Part shown: positions 33,115 through 41,888 of the stretch, one piece after another
Layout: every line of letters starts with the position of its first letter
How positions within the stretch are numbered: the first letter of the stretch is position 1
Source of the DNA: Alistipes sp.
GTDB taxonomy: Bacteria; Bacteroidota; Bacteroidia; Bacteroidales; Rikenellaceae
Length of the DNA stretch: 64,000 bases
NCBI GenBank assembly: GCA_017555905.1
Contig: JAFZFP010000005.1
Location: forward strand, 1 to 64,000
Direction: 5' to 3'
Translations under genes and position numbers: made by a program
The notes under the pieces: model-generated
Seen by the model: only the letters and a program-made list of their open reading frames with translations
What the model was told of the DNA's origin: nothing
Databases searched by the model: none

Positions 33115-34542
33115 TTATTGATGCTCTGGGCGTAGGAGGTCCTGAACAACCTTTACTGGAGAGAAGGTTGTGATTGGTACCTCAACAAAGAGGGTGTTCC
33201 AATTTGCCATAGCACCGTTCCACAAGCCTGGCAACTCCTGCGCTCGCAACTCACGACCACCTGCCGACTTCGACGAGATAAAGCCCGTCTTAGGGTCGGT
33301 GTACTTTGTAAGGTCGTACTTAGTGCCGTCGTAGCGCATAACACCACAAACGAGATCTACAGGGTTGAAGTGTGTAGCCTCCTTCATAAGGTGCATATCC
33401 TCCTTCGAAATCTGGCTCGACTCGGCAATCTGCAACTGCTCACGGCCCTCGTCGTCGCGTACCCAGAATGGGCCACCACCAGGTTCGCCCTCGTTCTTAA
33501 CCATACCGCACACACGGATAGGGCGGTCGAGGGTTGCCACAACGAGTTCGCGTGAAGCACCCTCAGGGAGCTTGCAACAGAGCTCCTTCTCCAAGAACTC
33601 TACGGCCTCAGCAACTCTATCCTCGCCACGCTCGAAACCGCGGAGAAGGTCGAAGGCACGACCCTGGAGACGGAGCAACTCACCAGCCAACACCTTCTTG
33701 AAGGTTACGGTGTCGGGCTTGCGCTCGTCGGTGGTCACGTTGTCGATGTTCTTCACAAAGATAATGTCGGCATCCAACTCATTGAGGTTGGTGATGAGCG
33801 CACCGTGGCCCGCAGGACGGAACAACAACTTGCCGTCGTCGGTGAGGAATGGGGTGTTGTCAGGGTTTACAGCGATGGTGTCGGTCGCAGGGCTCTGGAT
33901 TGAGAAACCTACGTTGTACTTGATGCCAAACTTCTGCTCGTAGTGGCTCTGTCGCTCCTCAAGAAGGGCCTCGAAACCAGCCTGATGCTCAGGTGATACG
34001 GTGAAGTGGATAGTTGCTGTGTCGCCATTCGAAGCGTATAGTGCAGCCTCCACCAAATGCTCCTCGACAGGCTTGCGCGCTCCCTCCTTGTAGGCGTGGA
34101 AGGTCACCAAACCCTTTGGCTTCGAGCCATAGCCGAGACCATCGACGATGATGTTGCGTACCACATCCTTGTCGTCGATCTGGGGCTTGAGGTACTTAGC
34201 AAGTTCGGGGAAGAAGGCGAACTTCTCGAGGTTGGTGATGAGTTTGTCGATGCCCGCTGTGCGCTTGTCGTCGTTTACATACTCGAACAACTCCTTGAAC
34301 ATACGTGTTGCAGCACCCGATGCTGGCACGAACTTAATGGTGCGGATGGTAGCCTCCTCGTAGAGTCGCTGGCGCTCAGCAATCTCGTCATCGTTGAACT
34401 GGCGAACACCATCGCCACCAGATGCTGCACGTACTACGGGGAGTGAGGGGAATCCTGTGCGGAAGTTCTCAATCTGTCTCTCGACCTGAGCCACAGTTAA
34501 GCCGTGGGCCTCAATCTGTCTAATCTCTTCACTTGTAAACAT
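33115..34542 (-). CDS. DUF4301 family protein
   Basis: A 475-residue soluble protein of the Bacteroidota family DUF4301. It contains FVPASGAATRMFKELFEYV (about 70-88), which resembles a nucleotidyltransferase-type phosphate-binding loop, and GKLLFRPAGHGALITNLNELDADIIFVKNIDN (about 245-276), strongly like the UTP-binding core of UDP-sugar pyrophosphorylases. A nucleotidyltransferase role is thus plausible but not shown. The family's natural substrate is unknown. It is divergent to murB and has a -7 box 77 bases upstream. Confidence 0.85.
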   Translation of the reverse strand: MFTSEEIRQIEAHGLTVAQVERQIENFRTGFPSLPVVRAASGGDGVRQFNDDEIAERQRLYEEATIRTIKFVPASGAATRMFKELFEYVNDDKRTAGIDKLITNLEKFAFFPELAKYLKPQIDDKDVVRNIIVDGLGYGSKPKGLVTFHAYKEGARKPVEEHLVEAALYASNGDTATIHFTVSPEHQAGFEALLEERQSHYEQKFGIKYNVGFSIQSPATDTIAVNPDNTPFLTDDGKLLFRPAGHGALITNLNELDADIIFVKNIDNVTTDERKPDTVTFKKVLAGELLRLQGRAFDLLRGFERGEDRVAEAVEFLEKELCCKLPEGASRELVVATLDRPIRVCGMVKNEGEPGGGPFWVRDDEGREQLQIAESSQISKEDMHLMKEATHFNPVDLVCGVMRYDGTKYDLTKYTDPKTGFISSKSAGGRELRAQELPGLWNGAMANWNTLFVEVPITTFSPVKVVQDLLRPEHQ

Positions 34543-34619
34543 AGCGCTAAGAATATTATTTGTTAGTATATTTTCGCTTGTCTCCTCTTCGATAGAAAGA
34601 TTATTATCGAAATAGTTCC

Positions 34620-34627
34620 CAAATATA
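34620..34627 (-). promoter_or_regulatory. Promoter -7 box of the DUF4301 gene
   Basis: TATATTTG on the minus strand, 77 bases before the ATG; no clear -33 TTTG. The leader contains TCGATA...TATCGA (34590-34612), a weak inverted repeat. Confidence 0.45.
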
Positions 34628-34639
34628 GTAAAAATTTTT

Positions 34640-34647
34640 TAACTTTG
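34640..34647 (+). promoter_or_regulatory. Promoter -7 box of murB
   Basis: TAACTTTG ends four bases before the murB ATG, which predicts an almost leaderless mRNA. The -33 position has only TTCC. Confidence 0.5.
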
Positions 34648-34651
34648 CATT

Positions 34652-35665
34652 ATGAAACGTATATATAATGATATAAATCTCGCTTCTCGCAACAGTTTTG
34701 GTGTCTCTGAAACTGCTCGTTTGGTTGTAGAGTTCGATTGCGCAGAGGAGTTGAAGGTTATTTTCGGTAGCGAAAGACCGCAGAAGTGGTATGTCCTTGG
34801 CGCTGGAAATAATACACTTTTTACCCAATACTACGACGGAATAATTCTCACCCCCGTATGTTCCAACCGCACTATCCTTTCCGACGATGGGGTAGATGTC
34901 GTTGTGCGTGTCGAGGCTGGTCACGACTGGGACGACCTTGTGGAGTGGAGCGTTGAGCAGGGGTTGTGGGGTATAGAGAACCTCTCCTCTATCCCAAGTT
35001 CTGTGGGTGCTGCGCCAGTGCAGAATATCGGAGCTTATGGTGCTGAAGCAAAGGATGCGATAACCGTGGTTGAGTATTTCGATACCAGGAGTTTAGAGGT
35101 TGTGCGCCTTGCGAATGAGGAGTGTCGTTTCGGCTACCGCGAGAGCATCTTTAAGCAGGAGTTGAAGGGTGTTGCCATTATCCTTGCCGTGGAGTTGAAA
35201 CTCAGCCGTACACCTCGCCCAAATCTCGGCTATGGCGATGTTATCAAGGAGGTCGAGGCTCGTGGCGGTGCTACGCTTAGGAATATACGCGAGGCTATCT
35301 GCGCTATTCGTTCGAGCAAGTTGCCCGACCCTAAGGTGTTGGGTAACGCTGGTAGTTTCTTCAAGAATCCTATCGTCGAGCGTAGTGTGTTGGAGCAGTT
35401 GCTACAAAAGTATCCCGATGCACCAAACTACCCTGTGCCAGGCGATGATAGTCGTTGCAAGTTAGCCGCTGGCTGGCTCATCGACAAGGCTGGCTTGAAG
35501 GGTTGGCGTGATGGTTGTGTCGGTGTTCACGACCGACAGGCCCTCGTGTTGGTGAACTACGGAGGTGCTAAGGGTGGCGATGTTGTGCGTTTGGCTGGCT
35601 TCGTTGCCCAGAGGGTGATGGATGAATTTGGGGTTGAGATAAGCCCTGAGGTAAATGTATTGTAG
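34652..35665 (+). CDS. murB: UDP-N-acetylenolpyruvoylglucosamine reductase
   Basis: A 337-residue FAD enzyme making UDP-N-acetylmuramate in peptidoglycan synthesis. FAD-binding motifs LGAGNNTLF and IPSSVGAAPVQNIGAYGAE are clear. The catalytic residues of type I MurB match Arg163 (GYRES), Ser235 (GNAGSFFKNP) and the C-terminal Glu333. Length and the extra loop identify the E. coli-like type I. It starts a probable operon with tilS, holA and the 253-residue gene; tilS begins five bases after its stop. Confidence 0.96.
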   Translation: MKRIYNDINLASRNSFGVSETARLVVEFDCAEELKVIFGSERPQKWYVLGAGNNTLFTQYYDGIILTPVCSNRTILSDDGVDVVVRVEAGHDWDDLVEWSVEQGLWGIENLSSIPSSVGAAPVQNIGAYGAEAKDAITVVEYFDTRSLEVVRLANEECRFGYRESIFKQELKGVAIILAVELKLSRTPRPNLGYGDVIKEVEARGGATLRNIREAICAIRSSKLPDPKVLGNAGSFFKNPIVERSVLEQLLQKYPDAPNYPVPGDDSRCKLAAGWLIDKAGLKGWRDGCVGVHDRQALVLVNYGGAKGGDVVRLAGFVAQRVMDEFGVEISPEVNVL

Positions 35666-35669
35666 AGAT

Positions 35670-37013
35670 ATGCTGTTGCTTGACGGTTTTGAAAAATATA
35701 TCGAGGAGAACGAACTCTTTACCCACGACGACAAGATTCTTCTTACGGTCTCGGGAGGTGTCGATTCTATGGTTATGATGGCCCTCACTGCGGCTGCGGG
35801 TTATAGGTTTGGAGTGGCACACTGCAACTTCCAACTACGTGGCACAGAGAGCGATGAGGATGAATTGTTGGTGGAGCGCGAGGCTAAACGCTATGGTGTG
35901 GAGTTCTTCAACCGTCGTTTCGATACCACGCAAGAGATGGAGCGCACGGGAGAGTCTATGGAGATGGCGGCTCGCAGGTTGCGCTATGCGTGGTTTAAGG
36001 AGTTGTGCGACGAGTTCGGCTATACGACTATCGCCATTGCCCACCACAGCAACGACTCCATCGAGACCTTCTTTATAAATATGCTTCGTGGCACGGGCCT
36101 TAGAGGCCTCACGGGTATCACTACGCAGGTTGGCCGTGTGGTGCGCCCGATGATGTTTGCTACACGCAAGGATATCCACGACTACGCCATAGCCCACCAT
36201 ATCCCCTTCAGGGAGGATTCGTCGAATCGCACGACAAAGTATCTGCGCAATAAGGTGCGCTTGGGTGTTGTGCCGATGCTCAAGGAGATTAATCCGCAGT
36301 TTACTACCATTATGCGACGCAATATCGCACGACTCAGTCAGGCTCAGGACTTTATCAATTCGGCAATCGACATCGTCAAGGGTGAGGCTCTTGAGACGTA
36401 TGGCAATATTCACCGTCTTAAGGTCGCTCAGATTCGCCCTACGCTCCCTCGCAATTATGTTATTTATGAGATACTTAGTTCGGAGTATGGTTTCAAGGGC
36501 GATGTTGTCGATGCCCTCTGCCACGCCCTCGATTGCGACGCTACGGGCCGTAGATTCTACTCTCGCGAGTGGGTTGCCGTAGTCGATAGGGGCGACGTGG
36601 TTATTGCTCCGATTCAGGAGGATGATAGTTGCGAGACTGTGGTCGAAAAGGGTGCCGTTCGCTCCTATGCTGGTGGTCAGGTGTTGTACTACGAGTATTG
36701 CAATATAGACTTTATCGATAGTCTCGACCAGGGCGATAACGTGGCGCTCATAGATGCCGATAAGTTGCACTTCCCACTCACTGTGCGCAAGTGGCGCGAG
36801 GGTGATTGGTTTCAACCATTCGGTATGGCGGGTAAGAAGAAACTCAGCGACTTCCTCATCGATAAGAAGGTGTCGATGGCCGAGAAGAGCCGTCAGTTTG
36901 TCCTCACTTCGGGCGACAATATCGTCTGGGTGGTAGGTCGTAGGTTGGATGACCGCTTTGCTATTACGCGCAAGACCGAGAATGTCCTACGTGTGGTTTG
37001 TTATACATTGTAA
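35670..37013 (+). CDS. tilS: tRNA(Ile)-lysidine synthase
   Basis: A 447-residue enzyme that puts lysidine on the wobble base of tRNA-Ile(CAU). The N-type ATP-pyrophosphatase motif is SGGVDS (residues 28-33), and HCNFQLRGTESDEDE and HHSNDSIETFFINMLRGTG are the conserved substrate blocks. The C-terminal TilS domain is present (KWREGDWFQPFGMAGKKKLSDFLIDKK). I start it at the ATG of 35670 (MLLLDGFEKY); an in-frame ATG at 35655 overlaps the end of murB and is possible. holA follows after 11 bases. Confidence 0.93.
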   Translation: MLLLDGFEKYIEENELFTHDDKILLTVSGGVDSMVMMALTAAAGYRFGVAHCNFQLRGTESDEDELLVEREAKRYGVEFFNRRFDTTQEMERTGESMEMAARRLRYAWFKELCDEFGYTTIAIAHHSNDSIETFFINMLRGTGLRGLTGITTQVGRVVRPMMFATRKDIHDYAIAHHIPFREDSSNRTTKYLRNKVRLGVVPMLKEINPQFTTIMRRNIARLSQAQDFINSAIDIVKGEALETYGNIHRLKVAQIRPTLPRNYVIYEILSSEYGFKGDVVDALCHALDCDATGRRFYSREWVAVVDRGDVVIAPIQEDDSCETVVEKGAVRSYAGGQVLYYEYCNIDFIDSLDQGDNVALIDADKLHFPLTVRKWREGDWFQPFGMAGKKKLSDFLIDKKVSMAEKSRQFVLTSGDNIVWVVGRRLDDRFAITRKTENVLRVVCYTL

Positions 37014-37024
37014 TTTAGATAGTT

Positions 37025-38101
37025 GTGGCTAAGTCGTTGAAATTCAGTGATGCAGTAGCAGACTATGATGCTATAATCAAGGAGATAGATTCTCGCCGTT
37101 TTGCCCCTATCTACCTGCTTTCGGGTGATGAGGGCTACTTCATCGATGCTATTGCCGAGCGCCTTGCTAACACCATTCTCAATGAGGCTGAGCGCTCGTT
37201 TAATCAGGTTACGGTATATGGTCAGGATAGCGATACGGGCAAAATTATTATGCTTGCTCGCCAGATGCCTATGATGGGCTCCTATCAGGTCGTTATCGTG
37301 CGTGAGGCGCAGCAACTATCCAAGATAGAGAATCTTGTTCACTATACCTCGAATCCGCAGAGTTCCACCATTCTTATCATCTGCTATAAGAATAAGGAGC
37401 AGGGTAGAGGTATCGACAAGCGCACGGCATTCTATAAGAGTTGTGTGAAGAGTGGTTGTGTGTATGAGTCGGTGCGACCACGTGATTATGAGGTTGATAC
37501 GTGGCTTACTTCATATATCGCTTCAGTTGGTCTAAAGATGGATCCTAAGGCGATGGCAATGCTTAAGGAACACGTGGGTATGGATATTGGCCGTATGGTG
37601 CGCGAGATAGATAAGTTGGTGGTCTCACTGCCCGAGGGGGTGAAGAGTGTCACCGATAGCCATATCGAGGAGTACGTGGGCCTCTCGAAGGAGTTTAATA
37701 GTTTCGAGCTTAACGACGCTGTGATGAAGCAGGATGTTGGCCGAGCGATGCGCATTGCCGACCACTTCGCCAAGAATCCAAAGAGTTACCCTATAACGCA
37801 GACCATTGCCATTCTGTTTGGTCTCTTCCAGCAACTATTCTTGCTCAACTACCACAATTGGCAGAGTCGTACCAAGGGTGTTGCTATGCCCTCGGATATG
37901 GACCTTATGCGCGCTATCCGTGCTAACAACCTTTACGCCTTGAAGGAATTGAGAGCTAATATTGGCCGTTGGAGCGGACCAAAACTATTTAATGTGCTGG
38001 GCCTGCTCAGAGAGTATGATGCCAAGAGTAAGGGTGTCAATAGTGGTGGTTTGGACAATGGTGAATTGTTGAAAGAGTTGCTACTAAAGATATTTATATA
38101 A
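37025..38101 (+). CDS. holA: DNA polymerase III subunit delta
   Basis: A 358-residue clamp-loader subunit. It starts at GTG (37025) as MAKSLKFSDAVADYDAI. FAPIYLLSGDEGYFIDAIAERL (27-48) is the family's P-loop-like region that lacks a functional Walker A, as expected for delta. NLVHYTSNPQSSTILIICYKNKE follows, and the C-terminal collar domain (PITQTIAILFGLFQQLFLLNYH) ends at 358. It opens the sliding clamp in the clamp loader. It lies 11 bases after tilS. Confidence 0.9.
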   Translation: MAKSLKFSDAVADYDAIIKEIDSRRFAPIYLLSGDEGYFIDAIAERLANTILNEAERSFNQVTVYGQDSDTGKIIMLARQMPMMGSYQVVIVREAQQLSKIENLVHYTSNPQSSTILIICYKNKEQGRGIDKRTAFYKSCVKSGCVYESVRPRDYEVDTWLTSYIASVGLKMDPKAMAMLKEHVGMDIGRMVREIDKLVVSLPEGVKSVTDSHIEEYVGLSKEFNSFELNDAVMKQDVGRAMRIADHFAKNPKSYPITQTIAILFGLFQQLFLLNYHNWQSRTKGVAMPSDMDLMRAIRANNLYALKELRANIGRWSGPKLFNVLGLLREYDAKSKGVNSGGLDNGELLKELLLKIFI

Positions 38102-38120
38102 TCGCCATTAATTACTGATT

Positions 38121-38882
38121 ATGAAGTTGTTGGTGTGGAATGATGGACAGGTTGTCGAGGCGTCGGATTTCGTGCGCCCAGCCTCCTATGTCCTTCAGCG
38201 AATCCATACCATTGGCTATCGTGCCCACAACCTCTCGCGCCATATTCTTATTATGCGTGAGGCTACGGCACGTCTCTATGGCTATATGTCGTTGTGCAAG
38301 GTCGAGGATGCCGAGCGAATCATTACAAAACTCCTGGAGTTGTGTCGTGTGTCGCCATCGCTGAGTTGTGCTGTGGCGATGCGTCTCGACCCCTACGGAC
38401 ACCTCTCTTTCGAGGTGGAGATGCCCACCTATTACGAGGGTATGACGATGCGTGCTAAGCGACTTCGTGCGGTGAGTATCCTGGCGGAGTGTAGCGGTGA
38501 GTTGGCGCAGACATCGGTGACGGTGGCGTTTGACGATATGTGCGATAGCCGTATCTTAGGGCGTGGCGATGTAGCCTTGTGGGTCGATGCCGAGGGCAAT
38601 GTTGTTAGTCGTCCCTGGAGACCTATCTTTGCTATCTATCGCGGTAAGGTCTATACCCCTAAGGAGTTCGAGTCGGTGGAGTATGTGGCAACGTGTGCTG
38701 CCATCGCAAAACTCGATATGAGGCTTGAGGTAAGGCCAATTCCGCTGTCGGTACTACTGAAGATGGATGAGGTGTTTATGGTGGATGTTATGGGTGTAAC
38801 ATCTTTTGTTACAGTGGATAAGCGTTCGATGTTCTATGTCAATACGTCGCAGATAGCAAACCGTATGGAGCCACATAGGTAG
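38121..38882 (+). CDS. Degenerate class IV aminotransferase-like protein
   Basis: A 253-residue soluble protein. Two segments recall PLP fold-type IV enzymes (aminodeoxychorismate lyase, branched-chain aminotransferase): RAHNLSRHILIMREATARLYG (34-54), like the 'HL-x-RL-x-x-Sa' helix, and ALWVDAEGNVVSRPWRPIFAIYRGKVYTP (152-180), like 'D-x-dG-x-v-x-E-x-x-x-sNiF-x-v-x-dG-x-l-x-TP'. The expected Schiff-base lysine about 20 residues earlier is missing, and 'E-x-s-x-sN' reads SRPWRP. It is therefore probably not a PLP aminotransferase, if the homology holds. It is the last gene of the murB-tilS-holA operon and is followed by a terminator. Confidence 0.6.
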   Translation: MKLLVWNDGQVVEASDFVRPASYVLQRIHTIGYRAHNLSRHILIMREATARLYGYMSLCKVEDAERIITKLLELCRVSPSLSCAVAMRLDPYGHLSFEVEMPTYYEGMTMRAKRLRAVSILAECSGELAQTSVTVAFDDMCDSRILGRGDVALWVDAEGNVVSRPWRPIFAIYRGKVYTPKEFESVEYVATCAAIAKLDMRLEVRPIPLSVLLKMDEVFMVDVMGVTSFVTVDKRSMFYVNTSQIANRMEPHR

Positions 38883-38895
38883 TGGCTAACGTCGA

Positions 38896-38937
38896 AAAAT
38901 ATAGGCTCAGTAGGGTGTTCCTGCCGAGCCTATTTTG
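38896..38937. terminator. Bidirectional terminator after the murB operon and ROK gene
   Basis: The arms AAAATATAGGCTC and GAGCCTATTTT pair with one bulge around a 16-base loop. The A and T runs suit termination on both strands. Confidence 0.8.
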
Positions 38938-38954
38938 TGTTCAAAAGGGTTGTG

Positions 38955-40049
38955 CTAAATGTTGTCCAAGGCGTAGAGATACGCACCCAACGAAACGGCA
39001 TTACTTGCTCCGATGTCGGAGATGGTGATGCCTACACGCTTCTCTGGGTCGTAGACAACCTCCTTGTCGCTACCATATACCTTGATTGTGGTTGAGTTTC
39101 CCTTAGCAAAGGCCTGGAACTCAGCCTCGTCGTCTAAGTTATAGACCTTCATCTGCACACGGTTCAAAGTGTCGCCCGACATAGTGCTGATTTTTGAGCG
39201 CATCTCCTCAAGGAGGGCTGGCATAAAGTACTTTGATGCACCTGCAAGACCGCCACCGATAACGATAAGTCCATCCATAAGTGTTACGGCTGTAGCCATA
39301 GCGTCACCCGCTACGCGACCCTGAGTCGCAAAGGCCTCCTTCGCAGCCTCCTTATTACCCTCTAATGTACCCTCTGCGATGTTGTAGATGTCGCGTGGCT
39401 CAAGCTCTCTATTATCTCCCGAAAGCTCTCTATATACGCGCTTTACGGCTCTAATGGCGATGCCATCCTCGACGATAAATTGGGGATGGTCTCTGTGCTT
39501 TAGGCAGAAGGTCTCGACGCACGAGTTGTCACCGAGGTTGAGTTTGCCATCCATAACAAAGCCGAAGCCGAAGCCTGTACCAAAGGTGAAACCCAGGAGG
39601 TTGCGGTAGCGCTTAGCCGAGCCACACTCCGCCAGACGGTGGTTGATACGCTGGAGTGCGCCACCCATAGCCTCGCCGTATGCGAAGAGGTCGGCATCGT
39701 TGTTAATGAATACGGGGATTCCGAAACGCTCCTCAAGCATAGGGCCGAGGGCGACACCATCTCTGAAGGATGGGAAGTTGGGTAGGAAGCCTCCGATGAC
39801 GCCGTTGCGATAGTCTGCAGGGCCAGGGAAGGCAAAACTAATGGCAACGGGTTTCTGGCTAAGCGAAGATATAATCTGCTCGAAACCCTTAGTGAGGTTG
39901 CCAAGGCAAAGGTCGAGGTCGTGTGCTAATGATGGTAGCGTGATGCTCTCTACGCAGGGCTTACCACTCTGCATAGCACCAAAAACGAAATTTGTGCCTC
40001 CGGCGTCGAGCGTGACGACGATAGGCTCGATATTGCTCTGCTGTTTCAT
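38955..40049 (-). CDS. ROK family sugar kinase (glucokinase-like)
   Basis: A 364-residue cytoplasmic sugar kinase. The ATP-binding phosphate-1 motif is VTLDAGGTNFVFGA (near the N-terminus), AISFAFPGPADYRNGVIGG is the ROK sugar-side motif, VFINNDADLFAYGEA holds the catalytic Asp, and LLGFTFGTGFGFGFVMDGKL is the phosphate-2 region. IVIGGGLAGAS is the adenosine motif. The likely substrate is glucose or an amino sugar. The frame runs to 40211, but that extension would contain the promoter, so I start at MKQQSNIEP (40049). Confidence 0.88.
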   Translation of the reverse strand: MKQQSNIEPIVVTLDAGGTNFVFGAMQSGKPCVESITLPSLAHDLDLCLGNLTKGFEQIISSLSQKPVAISFAFPGPADYRNGVIGGFLPNFPSFRDGVALGPMLEERFGIPVFINNDADLFAYGEAMGGALQRINHRLAECGSAKRYRNLLGFTFGTGFGFGFVMDGKLNLGDNSCVETFCLKHRDHPQFIVEDGIAIRAVKRVYRELSGDNRELEPRDIYNIAEGTLEGNKEAAKEAFATQGRVAGDAMATAVTLMDGLIVIGGGLAGASKYFMPALLEEMRSKISTMSGDTLNRVQMKVYNLDDEAEFQAFAKGNSTTIKVYGSDKEVVYDPEKRVGITISDIGASNAVSLGAYLYALDNI

Positions 40050-40055
40050 AATGAA

Positions 40056-40085
40056 CAAAGATACAAATAATTCTTGAATAACCAA
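40056..40085 (-). promoter_or_regulatory. Promoter of the ROK kinase gene
   Basis: TTGG (40085-40082), 18 bases, TATCTTTG (40063-40056), six bases before the ATG: another very short leader. Confidence 0.55.
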
Positions 40086-40115
40086 TACGGGAGGGTTAAA
40101 AACCGTTGTTATGGT

Positions 40116-40184
40116 GGGCAGATGTCTCTGTGAAATTGCCCATTTCGACCAATTTTCTATGGCGCTAAAGGGACGAGAAAATGG
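40116..40184. other. Two hairpins in the 368-base gap before the V-ATPase operon
   Basis: The gap 40050-40417 contains no credible gene. It holds the ROK promoter, then GGGCA...TGCCC (40116-40141) and CCAATTTTCT...AGAAAATGG (40149-40184, one bulge), then the ATPase promoter (40269-40300). The hairpins may be regulatory sites upstream of the ATPase promoter. The remaining bases show nothing further. Confidence 0.4.
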
Positions 40185-40268
40185 TTGCGTATGTGAGTGA
40201 TTATTTCGCAATATTTTATTAAATATAGGGAAAGTGCATAAAAATCTGAAAAAAAAGAGTTGGGAAGG

Positions 40269-40300
40269 GTTGATAGATACAAAAATTAAGCCTATATTTG
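40269..40300 (+). promoter_or_regulatory. Promoter of the V-type ATPase operon
   Basis: GTTG (40269-40272), 20 bases, TATATTTG (40293-40300). The leader before the first ATG is about 110 bases and A/T-rich. Confidence 0.75.
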
Positions 40301-40417
40301 TGGGATTTTTGTTGAGACCTTATCGCATAAAAGAGAACTTGAGTGTGAGAGGGTTGTTTTTAAGGAGCGAAATTAAAAACAAAATAATTAGATATAAAAC
40401 TTAAAACTGTATTACTT

Positions 40418-41029
40418 ATGGAGAACATCAAACTTCAGGAGCTTACCGAAAAGCTCTACAACGATGGTTTGGAGAAGGGTCGTTCGGAGGCTGAGCGTCT
40501 TGTGGCTGAGGCTAAGGAGAACGCTGCCAAGATTATTGCTGAGGCAAAGGCTGAGGCTGAGGCTATCACAAAGGCTGCCGAGGCTCGTGTCGAGGATATC
40601 TCAAAGAATGCTATGACCGAGATCACATTGGCTGGTCGTCAGGCAGTATCTAAGATTAAGAGCGAGTTGGCCGAGGCTGTGATTATGAAGTCTACCAACG
40701 CTGCTATCAAGGCTGCAACTATCGATGCTACTTTCGTAAAGGATATGTTGTTGGCAGTGGCTCAGAACTGGACCTCTGCAACCGATAACGTGTCGCTTCA
40801 GGCTTTGTTGCCAGAGGCTAAGCGTGAAGCGCTCGACGCTGCTATGCAGCAGAGCGCAGCAGAACTCGCAAAGGCAGGTATCGAGGTTGGTTACTCTAAG
40901 GCTGTTACCTCTGGTTTCAAACTCGGCCAGAAGGATGGTGGCTACTACATCTCGTTCACTGACGAGAGCTTCGACGCTTTGTTGAAGGAGTACTTGCGCG
41001 AGAAGGTGTCTAATATGCTCTTTAAGTAG
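40418..41029 (+). CDS. atpE: V-type ATPase subunit E
   Basis: A 203-residue peripheral-stalk subunit. The long N-terminal helix is Ala/Glu/Lys-rich coiled coil (residues about 1-95, RSEAERLVAEAKENAAKIIAEAKAEAEAI), and the C-terminal globular domain ends FDALLKEYLREKVSNMLFK, as in other bacterial E subunits. It connects the stator to the catalytic A/B hexamer. It is the first gene of the operon; the DUF2764 gene starts two bases after its stop. Codons are biased to T-ending forms typical of high expression. Confidence 0.85.
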   Translation: MENIKLQELTEKLYNDGLEKGRSEAERLVAEAKENAAKIIAEAKAEAEAITKAAEARVEDISKNAMTEITLAGRQAVSKIKSELAEAVIMKSTNAAIKAATIDATFVKDMLLAVAQNWTSATDNVSLQALLPEAKREALDAAMQQSAAELAKAGIEVGYSKAVTSGFKLGQKDGGYYISFTDESFDALLKEYLREKVSNMLFK

Positions 41030-41031
41030 TT

Positions 41032-41874
41032 ATGTTCTCTACGGAGTATTTCTATTTGGTCTCAAGTCTGCGCGAGTGGGCGTTGGACTCTGATACCAAG
41101 GGTTTCAGTGTCAGAGAGATTCTCGATGAGATTCTCGATGAACTGACTGCGCAAGACCGTAAGGCTGTGGAGTTGTTGTATGGCTACTACGACTGCGAGA
41201 ATGTTATCGCACGTATGGTTGGTCGCAACCGCTACAATCAACTCGGTAACCTTACTGTCGAGCAATTGGATGATCTACTCAACAATCGCAACTATGCCCT
41301 CTTACCTAAGCGAGTGGCTGATGTTGTGAAACTCTATGTCGAGGCTGATGACGAGGAGCGCGATAGCGATGTTGTATTGGAGGAGAGTGTGGAGAAGGCC
41401 ATCTTTAGTGCCTACTACGCTACGTTGGCTGAGTCTAAGAGCCGTTTTCTCAAGGGTTGGGGCGAGTTCGATCGCACCCTTCGCAATATCTCTGCTGCCG
41501 TTGCCGCTCGTGAAGCAGGTCGTCAGGTAAAGGATGTTTTGGTAGGTGGTGGTGATGTTGTTGAGCAACTTGCTCGCTCCTCTGCTGCGGACTTCGGTTT
41601 GCGTGGCGAACTCCCATATATCGATGCTGTAATTTCAGCAATTACCGATGAGCCAAACATCGTGGAGAAGGAGCGCAAGATTGATGCTATCCGTTGGTCG
41701 GAGGCTGAGGAGATTGCCGTATTCGACTACTTCGATATCAACTACATCCTCTCATACCTTGTTAAGGTGAATATCGTAGCACGCTGGACACTCCTCTCAC
41801 CAGAGGTTGGTCGCCAGATGCTCAACCGCTTCATTGAGAGTCTCGATGCTAAGGAGCTTGTGAATAAACAATAA
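41032..41874 (+). CDS. DUF2764 family V-ATPase operon protein
   Basis: A 280-residue helical soluble protein of the DUF2764 family, known from V/A-type ATPase operons of Bacteroidota and chlamydia-like bacteria. It begins MFSTEYFYLVSSLREWALD and includes KLYVEADDEERDSDVV, SRFLKGWGEFDRTLRNISAAVAAREAGRQVKDVL and the C-terminal FDYFDINYILSYLVKVNIVARWTLLSPEVGRQMLNRFIESL. The repeated three-helix character suggests it stands in for subunit C (the V0 d-like funnel linking stalk and ring), which is otherwise absent here. That assignment is inference. Confidence 0.85.
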   Translation: MFSTEYFYLVSSLREWALDSDTKGFSVREILDEILDELTAQDRKAVELLYGYYDCENVIARMVGRNRYNQLGNLTVEQLDDLLNNRNYALLPKRVADVVKLYVEADDEERDSDVVLEESVEKAIFSAYYATLAESKSRFLKGWGEFDRTLRNISAAVAAREAGRQVKDVLVGGGDVVEQLARSSAADFGLRGELPYIDAVISAITDEPNIVEKERKIDAIRWSEAEEIAVFDYFDINYILSYLVKVNIVARWTLLSPEVGRQMLNRFIESLDAKELVNKQ

Positions 41875-41888
41875 AACTAAATAAACGA

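Noticed and set aside
35835..36815. Minus-strand open frame of 326 codons inside tilS
   Set aside because: Antisense shadow; tilS motifs are complete on the plus strand and the murB-tilS-holA spacing supports it.
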